From contig NZ_CM004503.1 in assembly GCF_001687365.1 (NCBI RefSeq), positions 79,493-143,492 on the forward strand: DNA of 64,000 nt, written 5' to 3'. The notes under the pieces were generated by a model, which saw only the letters and a program-made list of their open reading frames with translations, ran no database searches and was not told the origin of the DNA. The stretch comes from Pararhizobium polonicum (GTDB lineage: Bacteria > Pseudomonadota > Alphaproteobacteria > Rhizobiales > Rhizobiaceae). Shown in pieces: positions 48,996 to 58,245 of the stretch (position 1 is its first letter; every line of letters starts with the position of its first letter). A program made the translations under genes and the position numbers.

Positions 48996-50085
48996 CGAAT
49001 CTTCCATTAGAAAAAGGTGCGAACTCGTCCGGCAAGTGTCCACTTGCCATGGCCGGCCCGATCATTGCCGCATGGGCGGCGGCAAGTGTAACGCCCGAAT
49101 GGCAGGCAACTGCAAACAGGCCCGGATGATTGGGAGACGCCGCATAAATCGGAGTTTTATCCAGCGGTAGCACCCGGACGCCCGCCCATTGCCTCACCAG
49201 CCGAGCCGATCCAAGTGCAGGAATAATGCGTAACGCCCGCTGCGACAGCTTCGCCGCGGATGAGACGGTAACGCCCGTATCGGCAAAGTCTTCATTTGTT
49301 GCGCCAATCATGATCGTTCCATCGGCAGTTTGCCTAAGACCACTTCCGGGGAACGGCAGCATGGGTGCGAAGCGCTCGGTGACCAGGATCTGCCCGCGCT
49401 CCGACCGCAGCGGCACCGACAGGCCAAGCGGCTCAGTCAGTGCCGGGGTGTTAAGACCCGCAGCCACGATGACACGTGGAGCCTTCAAACTGCCTTGAGC
49501 TGCAAGAACACTGAAGCCGCCCGAAACCGGAAGGATCTTTTCCACGGGATTGCGAAATAAGATATTGCCGCCCATGGCTGGGATTGCACGGTGCAAGGCA
49601 GCCAGAAGCTGCAGAGGATTTACATGCCCATCCAGCTTGCAGTAGCTCGCGCCGACGACATCCGGTCCAAGGGTTACCGCTGGCAACATGTGCTCAAGGT
49701 CGGCACGGGAAACCATCACCGTATCGGCTTGCGCACCTTGATTATGCGTTCGCTCATTGATCGCCGCTCTTGTCTCATACTCGGCTTCGCTCAAGCAGAA
49801 AACCAAGCCGCCAGGTCGTGAGTAGTCCACAGGCAACGAGGAGCTATTCACTAGATCCTTTTGAAAGTCGGGCCAGAGGTCTGAGCTTTGCCGCGTCAAG
49901 ATGCTATATGCCGGAGCATTGGTCCCCTTACCTTGCACCCAGACGAGCCCGAAATTGGCGCGCGCTGCACGTAGATCTCGATCGGCGCCGTCGACGACCA
50001 TCACCGTGCGGCCGGCTTTTGCAACTCCAAAGGCCAAAGCCGTACCGACAACGCCTGCTCCAATAACGATGACATCAGCGTCCAC
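48976..50085 (-). CDS. Opine oxidase subunit B-like DAO-family flavoprotein (second module)
   Basis: This 369-residue FAD protein has GAGVVG at residues 9-14, LDGHVNPLQLL, and the C-terminal AVACHSGVTLAAAHAAMIG motif of the opine oxidase B family. It is homologous to noxB at 28888 but well diverged. As the first gene of a minus-strand operon it lies divergent from the LysR gene at 50179, which probably regulates it. It would carry out the oxidative cleavage step for an opine other than nopaline. Confidence 0.87.
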   Translation of the reverse strand: MDADVIVIGAGVVGTALAFGVAKAGRTVMVVDGADRDLRAARANFGLVWVQGKGTNAPAYSILTRQSSDLWPDFQKDLVNSSSLPVDYSRPGGLVFCLSEAEYETRAAINERTHNQGAQADTVMVSRADLEHMLPAVTLGPDVVGASYCKLDGHVNPLQLLAALHRAIPAMGGNILFRNPVEKILPVSGGFSVLAAQGSLKAPRVIVAAGLNTPALTEPLGLSVPLRSERGQILVTERFAPMLPFPGSGLRQTADGTIMIGATNEDFADTGVTVSSAAKLSQRALRIIPALGSARLVRQWAGVRVLPLDKTPIYAASPNHPGLFAVACHSGVTLAAAHAAMIGPAMASGHLPDEFAPFSNGRFDVQKRA

Positions 50086-50178
50086 GTGTGATCTCCTTTG
50101 CTACTTGTCACACTCTGGAATGCGACCTAGTAAGTCAAAGTCGGTTATTTTGTCGCCGTATTCGTGAGGGTTATACCA

Positions 50179-51084
50179 ATGAGAAATCCAAGCTTGCGGC
50201 AGCTTGAGGCGCTTATGGCCGTCGTAGAGGCCGGGACGGTCAGCCGCGCTGCTGAAATATTGCGTATTTCACAGCCGGCAGCGAGTAAGCTCATTCAAGA
50301 CCTGGAGGCAGATACAGGCTTGCAGCTCTTTGAAAGGGACAGTGGCCGTTTGGTGCCGACGGGGCGTGGAATGCGACTTTATGAGGAAGTCGAGCGCATC
50401 TTTGGCGGCGTGCACCAGCTGGCGCGCGCTGTCGATGCAATCCGTCGGGAAGAGCATGGCCATCTGGTCGTAGGTACGATGCCAGCCTTGTCGGGCCCCT
50501 ACATCACCAGAGTGTTATCCCACTTCAGAATTCGTCACCCAGACGTGTTCGTGTCCGTCGAGGCGCGCAGCTCCCAGTTTCTCACTGAAGCTGTCCTTTT
50601 GCGCAGGCTCGACTGCGTGATGGTGACCACTGGTCTAGAGCACCCTTCTGTTATAAGCGAGCGGCTTTCAAGCCCACCGGCAGTCGCCATATTGCCTCGC
50701 GGTCACCGTCTATCCAGGAAAACGGTAATTACTCCGGTTGATTTCGCCGATGAACCGTTCATTTCCTTTGCGCCCTCTAGCATGATGCGGAGGAAGGTTG
50801 ATGCCGCATTTGAAGCCGTCGGTCTTCAGCCAAGAATTGTGATAGAGGCTACAACGGCGCCGAATGTCGCGGAGTTTGTTGCTGCCGGCTTTGGGGTGAC
50901 GGTCGGCGACCCTCTCAGTATGGAGGTGGTTGCTAATCGTGTCACTGCGCTGCCATTCAAGCCGGAGCTGTCCTTTGAATATGAAATTATTCGCCCTATT
51001 CGCGCCCGCAACAGCAGCCTGGTTGCAGACTTTGTTGAAGCCGCCCACGCAGCAGCATTCATGACATCTATCAAGCAACGATAG
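50179..51084 (+). CDS. LysR-family regulator of the second opine module (NocR-like)
   Basis: This 301-residue LysR protein has a helix-turn-helix SRAAEILRISQPAASKLIQDLEADTG and an effector domain with GTMPALSGPYITRVLSHF, the same general family as NocR and OccR. The ATG at 50179 has GAGGG eight bases upstream; the longer GTG start at 50164 would place this purine run inside the gene. It is divergent from the second oxidase operon, with a 93-bp spacer in between. The likely role is opine-dependent activation of that operon and perhaps of the importer at 40419. Confidence 0.87.
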   Translation: MRNPSLRQLEALMAVVEAGTVSRAAEILRISQPAASKLIQDLEADTGLQLFERDSGRLVPTGRGMRLYEEVERIFGGVHQLARAVDAIRREEHGHLVVGTMPALSGPYITRVLSHFRIRHPDVFVSVEARSSQFLTEAVLLRRLDCVMVTTGLEHPSVISERLSSPPAVAILPRGHRLSRKTVITPVDFADEPFISFAPSSMMRRKVDAAFEAVGLQPRIVIEATTAPNVAEFVAAGFGVTVGDPLSMEVVANRVTALPFKPELSFEYEIIRPIRARNSSLVADFVEAAHAAAFMTSIKQR

Positions 51085-51159
51085 AGAATCCTGATGCCGG
51101 CCTAATGTGGGATGATGGGCAACCTGCATCTGCACCCGGGGCTGCTCATCTGCAAGTTT

Positions 51160-51345
51160 CGAAAGAGATGATGGCGATTGTGAACACAGCTGCCGCGCCG
51201 TTCACCCCGGTTTACAATCGCTTGGTCAACGTGATTTGGGCGGTCTTGGACCCGCAGGCAATTGTCTTTGACGTTCAAATCCCGTCGGCCCTCGCCGAAC
51301 CGATGACCGAGTGGATATATCTGTTTGGGAAAGCCGAATTCGCTC
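51160..51345 (+). pseudogene. ROK-family (NagC/XylR-like) C-terminal fragment, copy A
   Basis: A short plus-strand stretch encoding YNRLVNVIWAVLDPQAIVFD and SALAEPMTEWIYLFGKAEF, the late part of a ROK repressor/sugar-kinase domain. There is no upstream ROK domain or start, and the frame runs on into antisense of a trbI remnant, so no functional protein is expected. A diverged second copy is at 52160-52400. The ROK identity is a family-level inference from a short match. Confidence 0.55.
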
Positions 51346-51370
51346 TGGGGTCAAGGTGGTCAGCCGCCTG

Positions 51371-52036
51371 TGTAAGCGCTTGGGGAAACTATGTCCTGAT
51401 CGACAAGGACGTTGAACTTGTAGCCGGGGCGGATTTCCAACGTCGACTGAACATCGATGTTGCGTTGGATGCTGCGATCCGCGACACGGCCAAACGTCTC
51501 TGCAAAATTCCGCCGCGTCGCATCCGAGGCCGTGTCCTGGGTCGCGAGCGTCGAGCTCTAGGGAACGGCCATGTCTATACCCGTCCCGATCAGGGTAATC
51601 AGCACTGCCGAGTCAAACGTTTTCAAATAATGATTGTTCACCTTGTCGCTGAACCCGCCATACCCTTGCGCATCTGTCCCGGACATGCCGCCGATCTGCA
51701 AAGTCGAGCCGTTCGGAAGATGATGTCGGTCCACACGACGAGAACACGACTCTGGCCGAACGAGACCTTGCTGCCGTAACGGCCGAACAGATTTTTTCCC
51801 TGCGAGATCAGCAGGCGGTGTCCCGTCGCCGAGTCAAAGACGTTTTGCCTCACCTGGGCGGTGATCCGACCGGGAACGTCCGAATTGATCCCGGTGATCA
51901 ATGTCGCGGGAATGACCGAGCCGCCGCTTAAGTTCGTCAGGCGACTGTTGGGGCACGACACGGTCTGGCAGGTAGTCAAGCTCCTTGAGGTCGGCATTGA
52001 AGAAGTCCTCCTGCGATTTCTGGGGGTGTCGGGCGT
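51371..52036 (-). pseudogene. trbI: Partial, decayed second copy of trbI (3' half)
   Basis: This stretch is clearly homologous at DNA level to about 53512-54170 of the intact trbI on the same strand. It translates in pieces to SVIPATLITGINSD, VFDSATGHRLL, KVSFGQSRVLVVWTDIIF and others, all found in TrbI. Several shifts and stops break the frame (for example after WTDIIF, where NGSTLQIGG becomes RTARLCRS). The 5' half, including the membrane anchor, is missing. Together with the ROK fragments it looks like the trace of a tandem duplication at the end of the trb operon. Confidence 0.88.
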
Positions 52037-52159
52037 TGCAGGCTTGCTCATCGACCCGATGCCGACAGCCGCGGTGGCGTATTTGGACCTGCCGTCGATC
52101 ATCTATCCGCGAGAACACTTGACCCGAAATGGCCGGGAGTGCTGGAGTGACTGGATGAA

Positions 52160-52400
52160 GTCACCCCCAGCCTACAATCGCATGGTGAACGCGATCTGGG
52201 CGATCTAAGACCCACAGGAGATTGTCTTTGGCGGCCCAATCCCGCCGGCCCTGGCCGAACTGATGATCGAGCGGACATATCAGTTGGGAAGCCCCGCTAT
52301 GGCGTCTGGCGTGCAAGCCGAAGTTGATTGTGTCGGAGATCAAACCGGATGCCTCCGCCATGGATCTGCGGCAACGCCGTTCAAACTGATCGTTTTTTAG
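52160..52400 (+). pseudogene. ROK-family C-terminal fragment, copy B
   Basis: The plus strand encodes YNRMVNAIWAI, a stop (TAA), then DPQEIVFGGPIPPALAEL and LRHGSAATPFKLIVF, which resembles the true C-terminal tail of ROK proteins (small residues, LP-like, final F). It matches copy A at 51205-51340 base for base with scattered changes. A stop codon and the lack of any upstream domain mark it as a remnant. Confidence 0.55.
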
Positions 52401-52558
52401 GTCTTGGGCACCCCCATGCTCTTTACCCAGCACGGCAACAATTATAGGCCAGAACGCGAGACCACGACAGCACCGTCTTAGATCTTTCGAATTCACGAGG
52501 CGTATTTGAACACTGCTTCCGCTTTTGCACATTCAGCAATTCAATGTAGGGCCGTCAT

Positions 52559-53236
52559 ATGTCATCTGATTTTCCTGCAATCCTTCTCGATCTCGATGGG
52601 ACGCTTATTGCCTCGGAGCCCGGTATCCTATCGAGTTGCCGCGCTGCGTTGCGTTTCCTCGGGCACGAAACCGATCCGGCGATGGATATCGCGTCGATCA
52701 TCGGTCCGCCGATGGAAGACGTCATGCGTTACCTCCTTCAACAATTTGGTGACGATCGCGTCGCGCAATGTGTCGAAGCCTATCGGAAGGATTACGGCGC
52801 AAGAGGTCTGTTACTCAGCGAAGTTTACGACGGTATCCCCGAGGCTCTCGTGGCGATGAGCCAATATTCCAAATTGTATTTGGCCACTTCGAAGCGCGAG
52901 ACATTTGCGCGCAGGATCCTTGAGAATAAAGGGCTGGATGCGCTGTTTGCCGGGATTTATGGATCGACGCCGGCCGGCGATATTGACCACAAGCCGGAAT
53001 TGATCGCCCATATCATGCGAGAAAACAACCTCGAACGCGATCGCTGCATCATGGTTGGGGACCGGCGGTACGACATAGCTGGGGCGCATGCTAATGGAAT
53101 GCGCTCGATCGGTGTACTCTGGGGCTACGGGACGAGAGAAGAATTGGAGAGCGCCGGCGCCGATCGGTTGATCGATAGTCCGGCGGAACTTCCCGAAGCA
53201 GCCAGCGGGATAACGTCGCTGGAAATTCCCAAATGA
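52559..53236 (+). CDS. HAD-superfamily phosphatase (phosphoglycolate phosphatase-like)
   Basis: This 225-residue HAD hydrolase has motif I D11-L-D13-G-T, motif II in LATSKRE, a lysine in DIDHKPEL and motif III/IV in MVGDRRYDIAGAHANG. A cap domain lies between motif I and II, as in phosphoglycolate phosphatase-like enzymes that act on small sugar phosphates. It stands alone between the ROK remnant and the end of trbI, convergent with the trb operon. A sugar phosphate released from an opine such as agrocinopine is a possible substrate, but nothing in the gene shows that. The 267 bp after it (53237-53503) hold no feature I can support. Confidence 0.82.
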   Translation: MSSDFPAILLDLDGTLIASEPGILSSCRAALRFLGHETDPAMDIASIIGPPMEDVMRYLLQQFGDDRVAQCVEAYRKDYGARGLLLSEVYDGIPEALVAMSQYSKLYLATSKRETFARRILENKGLDALFAGIYGSTPAGDIDHKPELIAHIMRENNLERDRCIMVGDRRYDIAGAHANGMRSIGVLWGYGTREELESAGADRLIDSPAELPEAASGITSLEIPK

Positions 53237-53503
53237 TCGACATTACCCCGGTCTGATGAGTTTCCTAATGGAGCATCTAGCTAAGCTTTTCATCAGTGGT
53301 TTTGACGTCGACTATGCTGCGTTCGCGTTGTTCAAGGGAATATCCTGCTGATCGTGCAATCGCCACGACGCACGTTCTCACCCTCTTTTCCGGAAGGCTT
53401 GGTCTGCTCCAATTCCGATCGACAGGTCGTCACGGGATATGAAGGCTCCAGGCACGACGGCGCGCAGATCGCGCCATCCTGTGTCGACAGCTCCAGCCGA
53501 CGG

Positions 53504-54814
53504 TCAGCTTTTGAACGCTCCCGGGAAAACAATGTCCTGATCGACAAGGACGTTGAACTTGTATCCGGGCCGGATTTCGAGGGTCGGCTGCACGTCCATG
53601 TTTCTTTCAATTGTACGGTCAGCCACCCGGCCGAACGTCTCGGCAAAATTCCGCCGCGCCGCATCGGATGCCGTATCCTGCGTCGCCAAAGTCGAGCTCT
53701 CCGGAACGGCCATGTCGATCCCTGTGCCGATCACCGCAACGAGAACTGCCGAACCAAATGTCTGAAGCCACTTGCGGTCGATCTTGTCACGGAAGCCGCT
53801 ATAGCCTTGCGCATCCGTCCCCGACATGCCGCCGATCTGGAGGGTCGAGCCGTTCGGAAAGATAATGTCGGTCCAGACGACGAGCACGCGGCTTTGACCG
53901 AACGAGACCTTGCTGTCATAGCGGCCAAACAGCTTAGTACCCTGCGGGACTAAAAGCCGATGTCCCGTGGCTGAGTCAAAGACGTTCTGGCTCACCTGGG
54001 CGGTGATCCGGCCGGGAAGATCTGAATTGATACCGGTAATCAGAGTCGCGGGAATGACCGAGCCACGTTTGAGCTCAAAGGGCGACTGCTGGGGGACAAC
54101 TCGGTTGGGCAGGTAGCCGAGCTCCTTGAGGTCGGCGTTGAAGAAATCCTCCTTGGATTTTTGGCCGTTCGGATCAACGTTCTGCCCAGCGAGACCGGAG
54201 CGAAGAGCGGCAGCGTACAGGTCGGACGCGCCAGGTGTCGCCGAATTGGTAACCCCGTTCGTCGTCGTGTCGGCTATATCCGCTCCTCGGCCAGTGAACT
54301 TGCCTCGATCAACAGCGATCGGCGAGTCATAGGCGGCGTCATTGGCCTGCAGCCGGGCCATTCTTTGGCGCTGCCGTTCACGGAGAAATTGCTCTTCCTG
54401 CTCGCGAGCCAGACGGGCGCGCCAGACCTGTTCGGATTCCAGCGTCTCGACTGGGCTTGCCTCTTCCATTTGACCGGGTTGCGGTGTGAACGGATTGACG
54501 GAGCTCTTCTCACTTTGAGTTTCGACAGGCGTCGGCTGCAATGCCGTCACCTGTTGTGGCTCGCCGATAATGCCGTCCGACACTCCACGTTTGATCTGAT
54601 CGGCGTAGGTCGAGGCCGGATTGCCGGAGCTTGTCTCCGGTCCGGTGTCGCGGAAAAATAGCCCTCGCGAGGTCAGGCCATAGAAGATGACACCGAGGAA
54701 CGCGACGACCAGCACGACCACGACGATAATCGGCAGGCGGTTGATCCGGCGCATGCCGGAGCCTGCCTCCTCGTTCGCCGAGCCGCCGAGCTTGAGCGAC
54801 TGAACCATGACCAC
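53504..54814 (-). CDS. trbI: Conjugal transfer protein TrbI (VirB10-like)
   Basis: This 436-residue VirB10/TrbI-type protein of the mating-pair formation type IV secretion system has a short cytoplasmic head, one membrane helix (LPIIVVVVLVVAFLGVIFYGL), a proline/glutamine-rich periplasmic linker, and the conserved C-terminal beta-barrel domain (GTKLFGRYDSKVSFGQSRVLVVWTDIIFPNGS, read in parts). It links inner and outer membrane parts of the channel. It is the last gene of the trb operon and lies 6 bp after trbH. A decayed partial copy is at 51371-52036. Confidence 0.93.
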   Translation of the reverse strand: MVMVQSLKLGGSANEEAGSGMRRINRLPIIVVVVLVVAFLGVIFYGLTSRGLFFRDTGPETSSGNPASTYADQIKRGVSDGIIGEPQQVTALQPTPVETQSEKSSVNPFTPQPGQMEEASPVETLESEQVWRARLAREQEEQFLRERQRQRMARLQANDAAYDSPIAVDRGKFTGRGADIADTTTNGVTNSATPGASDLYAAALRSGLAGQNVDPNGQKSKEDFFNADLKELGYLPNRVVPQQSPFELKRGSVIPATLITGINSDLPGRITAQVSQNVFDSATGHRLLVPQGTKLFGRYDSKVSFGQSRVLVVWTDIIFPNGSTLQIGGMSGTDAQGYSGFRDKIDRKWLQTFGSAVLVAVIGTGIDMAVPESSTLATQDTASDAARRNFAETFGRVADRTIERNMDVQPTLEIRPGYKFNVLVDQDIVFPGAFKS

Positions 54815-54820
54815 CCTCCC

Positions 54821-55297
54821 CTAACCGCGCTTCATGACCGAAAGGGCGCTCGCCGGCTGCGCGCCTGTCGTCGAGACAACATAGCCGCGACCGAGTTCGA
54901 CGCTGTTGGTCGACAGGCGTGCAAGCACCTGACCCTCAAAGGGAATGACGACATAGGCGAGCGGCACGGTGCGCGCAGCACTATCCGTCTTCTGGTCGGT
55001 CACGACGGCATAGCCCCAGCCCTTCAGGGCTGCCTCGAGCGCTTGCCCGAAGGGCGAACTGTCCTGCTTCAACGAGACGGTCGCGGTTCCGGGGCCGATC
55101 TGCTCGGCGAGCCTGCTCACCATATCGCCGGCGATTGCGCTCGCTGCCGGGCCGGAGATCTCGGCCGGCGCCTTGCTGGCGGTGAGCCCGTCCACTCCGG
55201 GCGACTGGCATCCGGAAATGAAGAGGGCGAGGGTGCAGGCGGCGGTAAGGCTGCGGAGGAGGCGCAAGGGCTGCAGCAGGGTGGGAAAGCTTCGCAT
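54821..55297 (-). CDS. trbH: Conjugal transfer lipoprotein TrbH
   Basis: A 158-residue protein with a lipoprotein signal: hydrophobic leader then LFISGC with C30 as the likely lipidated residue. The start is the ATG at 55297 in a TAATG overlap with the trbG stop, which also sets its frame; the longer frame upstream is antisense-like. It matches TrbH of the Ti-plasmid trb operon by position and size. It probably stabilises the outer-membrane part of the channel. Confidence 0.85.
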   Translation of the reverse strand: MRSFPTLLQPLRLLRSLTAACTLALFISGCQSPGVDGLTASKAPAEISGPAASAIAGDMVSRLAEQIGPGTATVSLKQDSSPFGQALEAALKGWGYAVVTDQKTDSAARTVPLAYVVIPFEGQVLARLSTNSVELGRGYVVSTTGAQPASALSVMKRG

Positions 55298-56163
55298 TAC
55301 CGCCCTCCCCTTCTGATCGTCACCTTTTCCTTTTTCCAGCCAACGCCGGAGACCAACACCGCGCGGTCGACGTGATAGTCGACCACCATCATGTCGCCCT
55401 TCATCCGGTAGTTGACGATGCGGTTCTGCCCACCGGAGACGACAAACAGCACCGGCGCGTCCTGGCCGGAGATCGACCGCGGGAACTGGACGTAAGTCTT
55501 CTCCCCGTCCGAATAGACCCTTGTCGGCCGCCAGCCGGCATTGCCGGAGATGGAATAGGAGAAATTCAACCGCTCGGCCGGAACACCGGCGCCGGAAATC
55601 GTGCTGGCCTCCATCCGCGCGTTGATGTCGGCCAGCTTGGTCGAAACGTCTTCCGGATACTCGAAGCCGACGCGTGCCATGTATTGGTTTGCATGCGACT
55701 TGAGCTGGATGTGATAGGTCCGGCGCGAGGTCGTCACCACCATCGAGGTGACGAGGTTCGGCTCCGACGGCTTGACGATCAGGTGGATCGCCTGTCCTTC
55801 CGCCGCTCCCGAGGTTGCTGGCTCCACCTTCCACCTTACGGTGTCGCCGACGAGCACGTCGCGGACTACCTCGCCGCCCTGAAGCTCGATGTCGCAGACC
55901 TGCAGCGGTGAGCAAACCACGGAGGGCTGGACCTCGCCGTAGAGAAAGATCACCTTCCCGTCCGGTCCTTTCGTGACAAGTCCGCGTGATCCGCGCCACT
56001 GGGTGGAAATCCCCATCCCCTTCGCCTCATTGGCGGTGACGCCATCGGCTGCGAGCGCGCGGGAGGAAAGAGAAGCGGAAAACGGCAAGATCGCGGCAAC
56101 CATCGCGGCAGCAGTCAGCGTGGCCGGAAAACGTCTCAGTCGAATGTTCATGTTGGTAGCCAT
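55297..56163 (-). CDS. trbG: Conjugal transfer protein TrbG (VirB9-like)
   Basis: This 288-residue VirB9-family outer-membrane-complex protein has a signal sequence ([25 protein letters not shown] region, cleavage near ALAADG) and the CagX/VirB9 C-terminal domain ([16 protein letters not shown] and PVLFVV). The start may be 56163 or 56151 (MNIRLRR); the first ATG follows trbF closely. It pairs with TrbI and TrbH in the channel core. The longer frame to 56781 overlaps trbF and is not real. Confidence 0.9.
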   Translation of the reverse strand: MATNMNIRLRRFPATLTAAAMVAAILPFSASLSSRALAADGVTANEAKGMGISTQWRGSRGLVTKGPDGKVIFLYGEVQPSVVCSPLQVCDIELQGGEVVRDVLVGDTVRWKVEPATSGAAEGQAIHLIVKPSEPNLVTSMVVTTSRRTYHIQLKSHANQYMARVGFEYPEDVSTKLADINARMEASTISGAGVPAERLNFSYSISGNAGWRPTRVYSDGEKTYVQFPRSISGQDAPVLFVVSGGQNRIVNYRMKGDMMVVDYHVDRAVLVSGVGWKKEKVTIRRGGR

Positions 56164-56168
56164 GCCTT

Positions 56169-56831
56169 TCAAAGCTGCGCGGTCCAGTCGAGATCCCGGA
56201 GATAGAGACCGATCGGGTTCAGTCGGATGACACCCTCGTCCTGCGGCGGTGTAAGCGTCACGGTGGCAATGCCGCGGAATCGGCGGACGGCGGTTTCCTT
56301 GCCGCGACGGTCGCGCTCGAATTCGGTCCAGTCGATCTGGTAGCTCTGGTTCGAGAGTGCGACGATATTGTTGACTTCGATGGCAACGGTGGCGTTCTTC
56401 GCCTTCTCGAAGGGCGAGGACGAGCGGAACCAGGCGTTGACCTTTTCGGTCGCAGGGTCTGAGGTCCGAAGCAGCGCATAGGTGCGATCGATATATTGCT
56501 TCTGAACGACGGCATCGGGCGTCACCGACCGGAAGTTCGAGACGAAACTGCCGAGCGTGGCGCGCACCACACGCGGATCGGCATATTCGATCTGCTGTGG
56601 AAAGCCGGCACTCGAGGAAGTGCCGAGCTTGTCCACCTCGACGATGTACGGCACCAGCTTGACCTGCGTGCTCTGGAAAAGAGCGTAGCTGAATCCGATC
56701 ACCGCCATCGTCATGCCGGTGATACCGACGATGCGCCACGCGGATGCCGCCCTGACATAAGAGCCGTACCGCTCGTTCCATTCATTTCTCGCAGCGATGT
56801 AGGGATTGTCGGGCGGGGTGGGTCCGGCCAT
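56169..56831 (-). CDS. trbF: Conjugal transfer protein TrbF (VirB8-like)
   Basis: A 220-residue VirB8-type inner-membrane protein: short cytoplasmic N-terminus, one membrane helix ([19 protein letters not shown], about residues 34-52), then the periplasmic VirB8 domain with [12 protein letters not shown] at the start and [14 protein letters not shown] near the end. It nucleates the type IV secretion core complex. It lies 14 bp after trbL and 5 bp before trbG. Confidence 0.92.
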   Translation of the reverse strand: MAGPTPPDNPYIAARNEWNERYGSYVRAASAWRIVGITGMTMAVIGFSYALFQSTQVKLVPYIVEVDKLGTSSSAGFPQQIEYADPRVVRATLGSFVSNFRSVTPDAVVQKQYIDRTYALLRTSDPATEKVNAWFRSSSPFEKAKNATVAIEVNNIVALSNQSYQIDWTEFERDRRGKETAVRRFRGIATVTLTPPQDEGVIRLNPIGLYLRDLDWTAQL

Positions 56832-56845
56832 GTGTGATCAGCCTT

Positions 56846-58033
56846 TTACTTTTTGTCGTTGATGGGCGGAGGTGCGGACGGCGTTCCGGACTTTTGCGTC
56901 TGGTCGAGCTTGGCATTGGCAAGCCCGAGCAGCGATCCGGCATAGGCGCCGGGCGAGCCGATCGCCTTGTCCTTTGCGGCGGAGCCGACGGCGCCGGCTG
57001 CCCCACCAACGGCGGCTTCCATGCCGCGCATCGCCGCGCCGGCAAGTGACGATCCGCCAGCTCTCGCAGCATTCGCTGCCTCAAACCCCCGGTTTGCAGC
57101 ACCTATGGTGAGGAAGCCGGCGCCTAAAGCGGTAGCGGCCGCCTGCCCGCCGTGACGGATGGCTTCCATGCCTCCACCGACCGACGCGCCCTGGACGACA
57201 CCCTGCATGATAGGGGGCACGTACATGGCGATGACGAAGACGACGACCGAGATGCCGGCGATGGCAAGCGTCGTGATAAACTGGTCGGAGGTTGCCGTCG
57301 GTGCTTCTGCAAGCCCAAGCAGAATGTCGGAGCCGATCTTGGCAATCATTACCAGAGCCATCAGTTTCAGGCCGACGGAGAAGGCATAGACCAGATACCG
57401 GACGGCAAAATCCTTGGTATAGGACGAGCCGCCAAGCCCGAGCATGATCATGCCGGCCAGCAGTCCGACGTACATTTCGACCATGACTGCCACGAAGATC
57501 GCGGCGACCAGGGAAAAGGCGACCACAACCACGACCATTGCAAAGACAGCTGCGATGGCGAGCGCGTTGTCTTCGAACAGGCCGAACTTCGCCTGCTCGG
57601 ACATTTTAGAGGCGACGCGTATCCCGGCATCGAAGATGTTGGCGGGTGAAGCGGAGCCGCCGCCGGCACCGATCTGATATAGACTGTCGACCACGGCCTT
57701 GGCGAAGGCCGGACCGCCATCGAGGATGAAGGCGAACAGACCAATGAACATGATCCGGCGGACCAGTTCAGCGAACCAGGCATCAAGGCTCGCCGCATTG
57801 ATCGCCAGCCAGACCGCGGCGATCCCGACTTCGATGCCGGCGAGGATCCAGAAGAGCGATCGGGCCGCATTCATCACCGTCGTCTCCCAGCCCTTCGCGG
57901 CAGTGACAACCTGGTTTTCCAATGTGGTCAGGACCGCCCCTTGCTGGGCGAAGGCCGGCGCGGTCGCGAGAGCTAGGATCGCAACGGCGATGAAGGCGAA
58001 TTCCAGCTTACGAGAAGCAGAGACGATTACCAT
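56846..58033 (-). CDS. trbL: Conjugal transfer protein TrbL (VirB6-like)
   Basis: A 395-residue polytopic inner-membrane protein with an N-terminal leader (FAFIAVAILALATAPAFAQ) and several membrane helices through residue 270, then a glycine/alanine-rich cytoplasmic tail. This is the usual layout of TrbL/VirB6, the channel component that contacts transferring DNA. Its start overlaps the end of trbK by 7 bp. Confidence 0.9.
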   Translation of the reverse strand: MVIVSASRKLEFAFIAVAILALATAPAFAQQGAVLTTLENQVVTAAKGWETTVMNAARSLFWILAGIEVGIAAVWLAINAASLDAWFAELVRRIMFIGLFAFILDGGPAFAKAVVDSLYQIGAGGGSASPANIFDAGIRVASKMSEQAKFGLFEDNALAIAAVFAMVVVVVAFSLVAAIFVAVMVEMYVGLLAGMIMLGLGGSSYTKDFAVRYLVYAFSVGLKLMALVMIAKIGSDILLGLAEAPTATSDQFITTLAIAGISVVVFVIAMYVPPIMQGVVQGASVGGGMEAIRHGGQAAATALGAGFLTIGAANRGFEAANAARAGGSSLAGAAMRGMEAAVGGAAGAVGSAAKDKAIGSPGAYAGSLLGLANAKLDQTQKSGTPSAPPPINDKK

Positions 58034-58245
58034 CGGGGCTTCATCTCCTGTCCGCTGCGCACGTCGCGATCCGGATCGCCGCTGAAGAAGCGCTCGCGAT
58101 ATTCGCTCCGCGCCTCGCCCGAGCCTGACGATTCAGCGGGCGTCGCGGTCGTGGCACCCGGTTGGACGATTACCCAGGCGACAAAGCCGGCTCCCAAGCC
58201 GATGCCACCCGCCACTACGAGAGCGATCAGAATGCGCGGGCTCAC
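58027..58245 (-). CDS. trbK: Entry exclusion protein TrbK
   Basis: A 72-residue protein with one N-terminal hydrophobic segment (ILIALVVAGGIGLGAGFVAWVIV) and a short charged tail. By position between trbJ and trbL and by size it is TrbK, which blocks entry of related plasmids into a cell already carrying one. Its C-terminal tail (FF...D-R-x-GQ-M-x-PRW) closely resembles the tail of TrbJ encoded immediately upstream. Overlaps both neighbours. Confidence 0.85.
   Translation of the reverse strand: MSPRILIALVVAGGIGLGAGFVAWVIVQPGATTATPAESSGSGEARSEYRERFFSGDPDRDVRSGQEMKPRW

Noticed and set aside
51105..51779. 224-codon frame as a single gene
   Set aside because: It is a chance fusion of a ROK fragment with the antisense of the trbI remnant.
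53354..53953. 199-codon frame on the plus strand after the HAD gene
   Set aside because: Most of it is antisense to trbI and its product has no domain.
54821..55999. Long frame upstream of TrbH as an extended protein
   Set aside because: The extra N-terminus overlaps trbG in another frame and is arginine-rich nonsense; the TAATG start at 55297 gives a proper lipoprotein.
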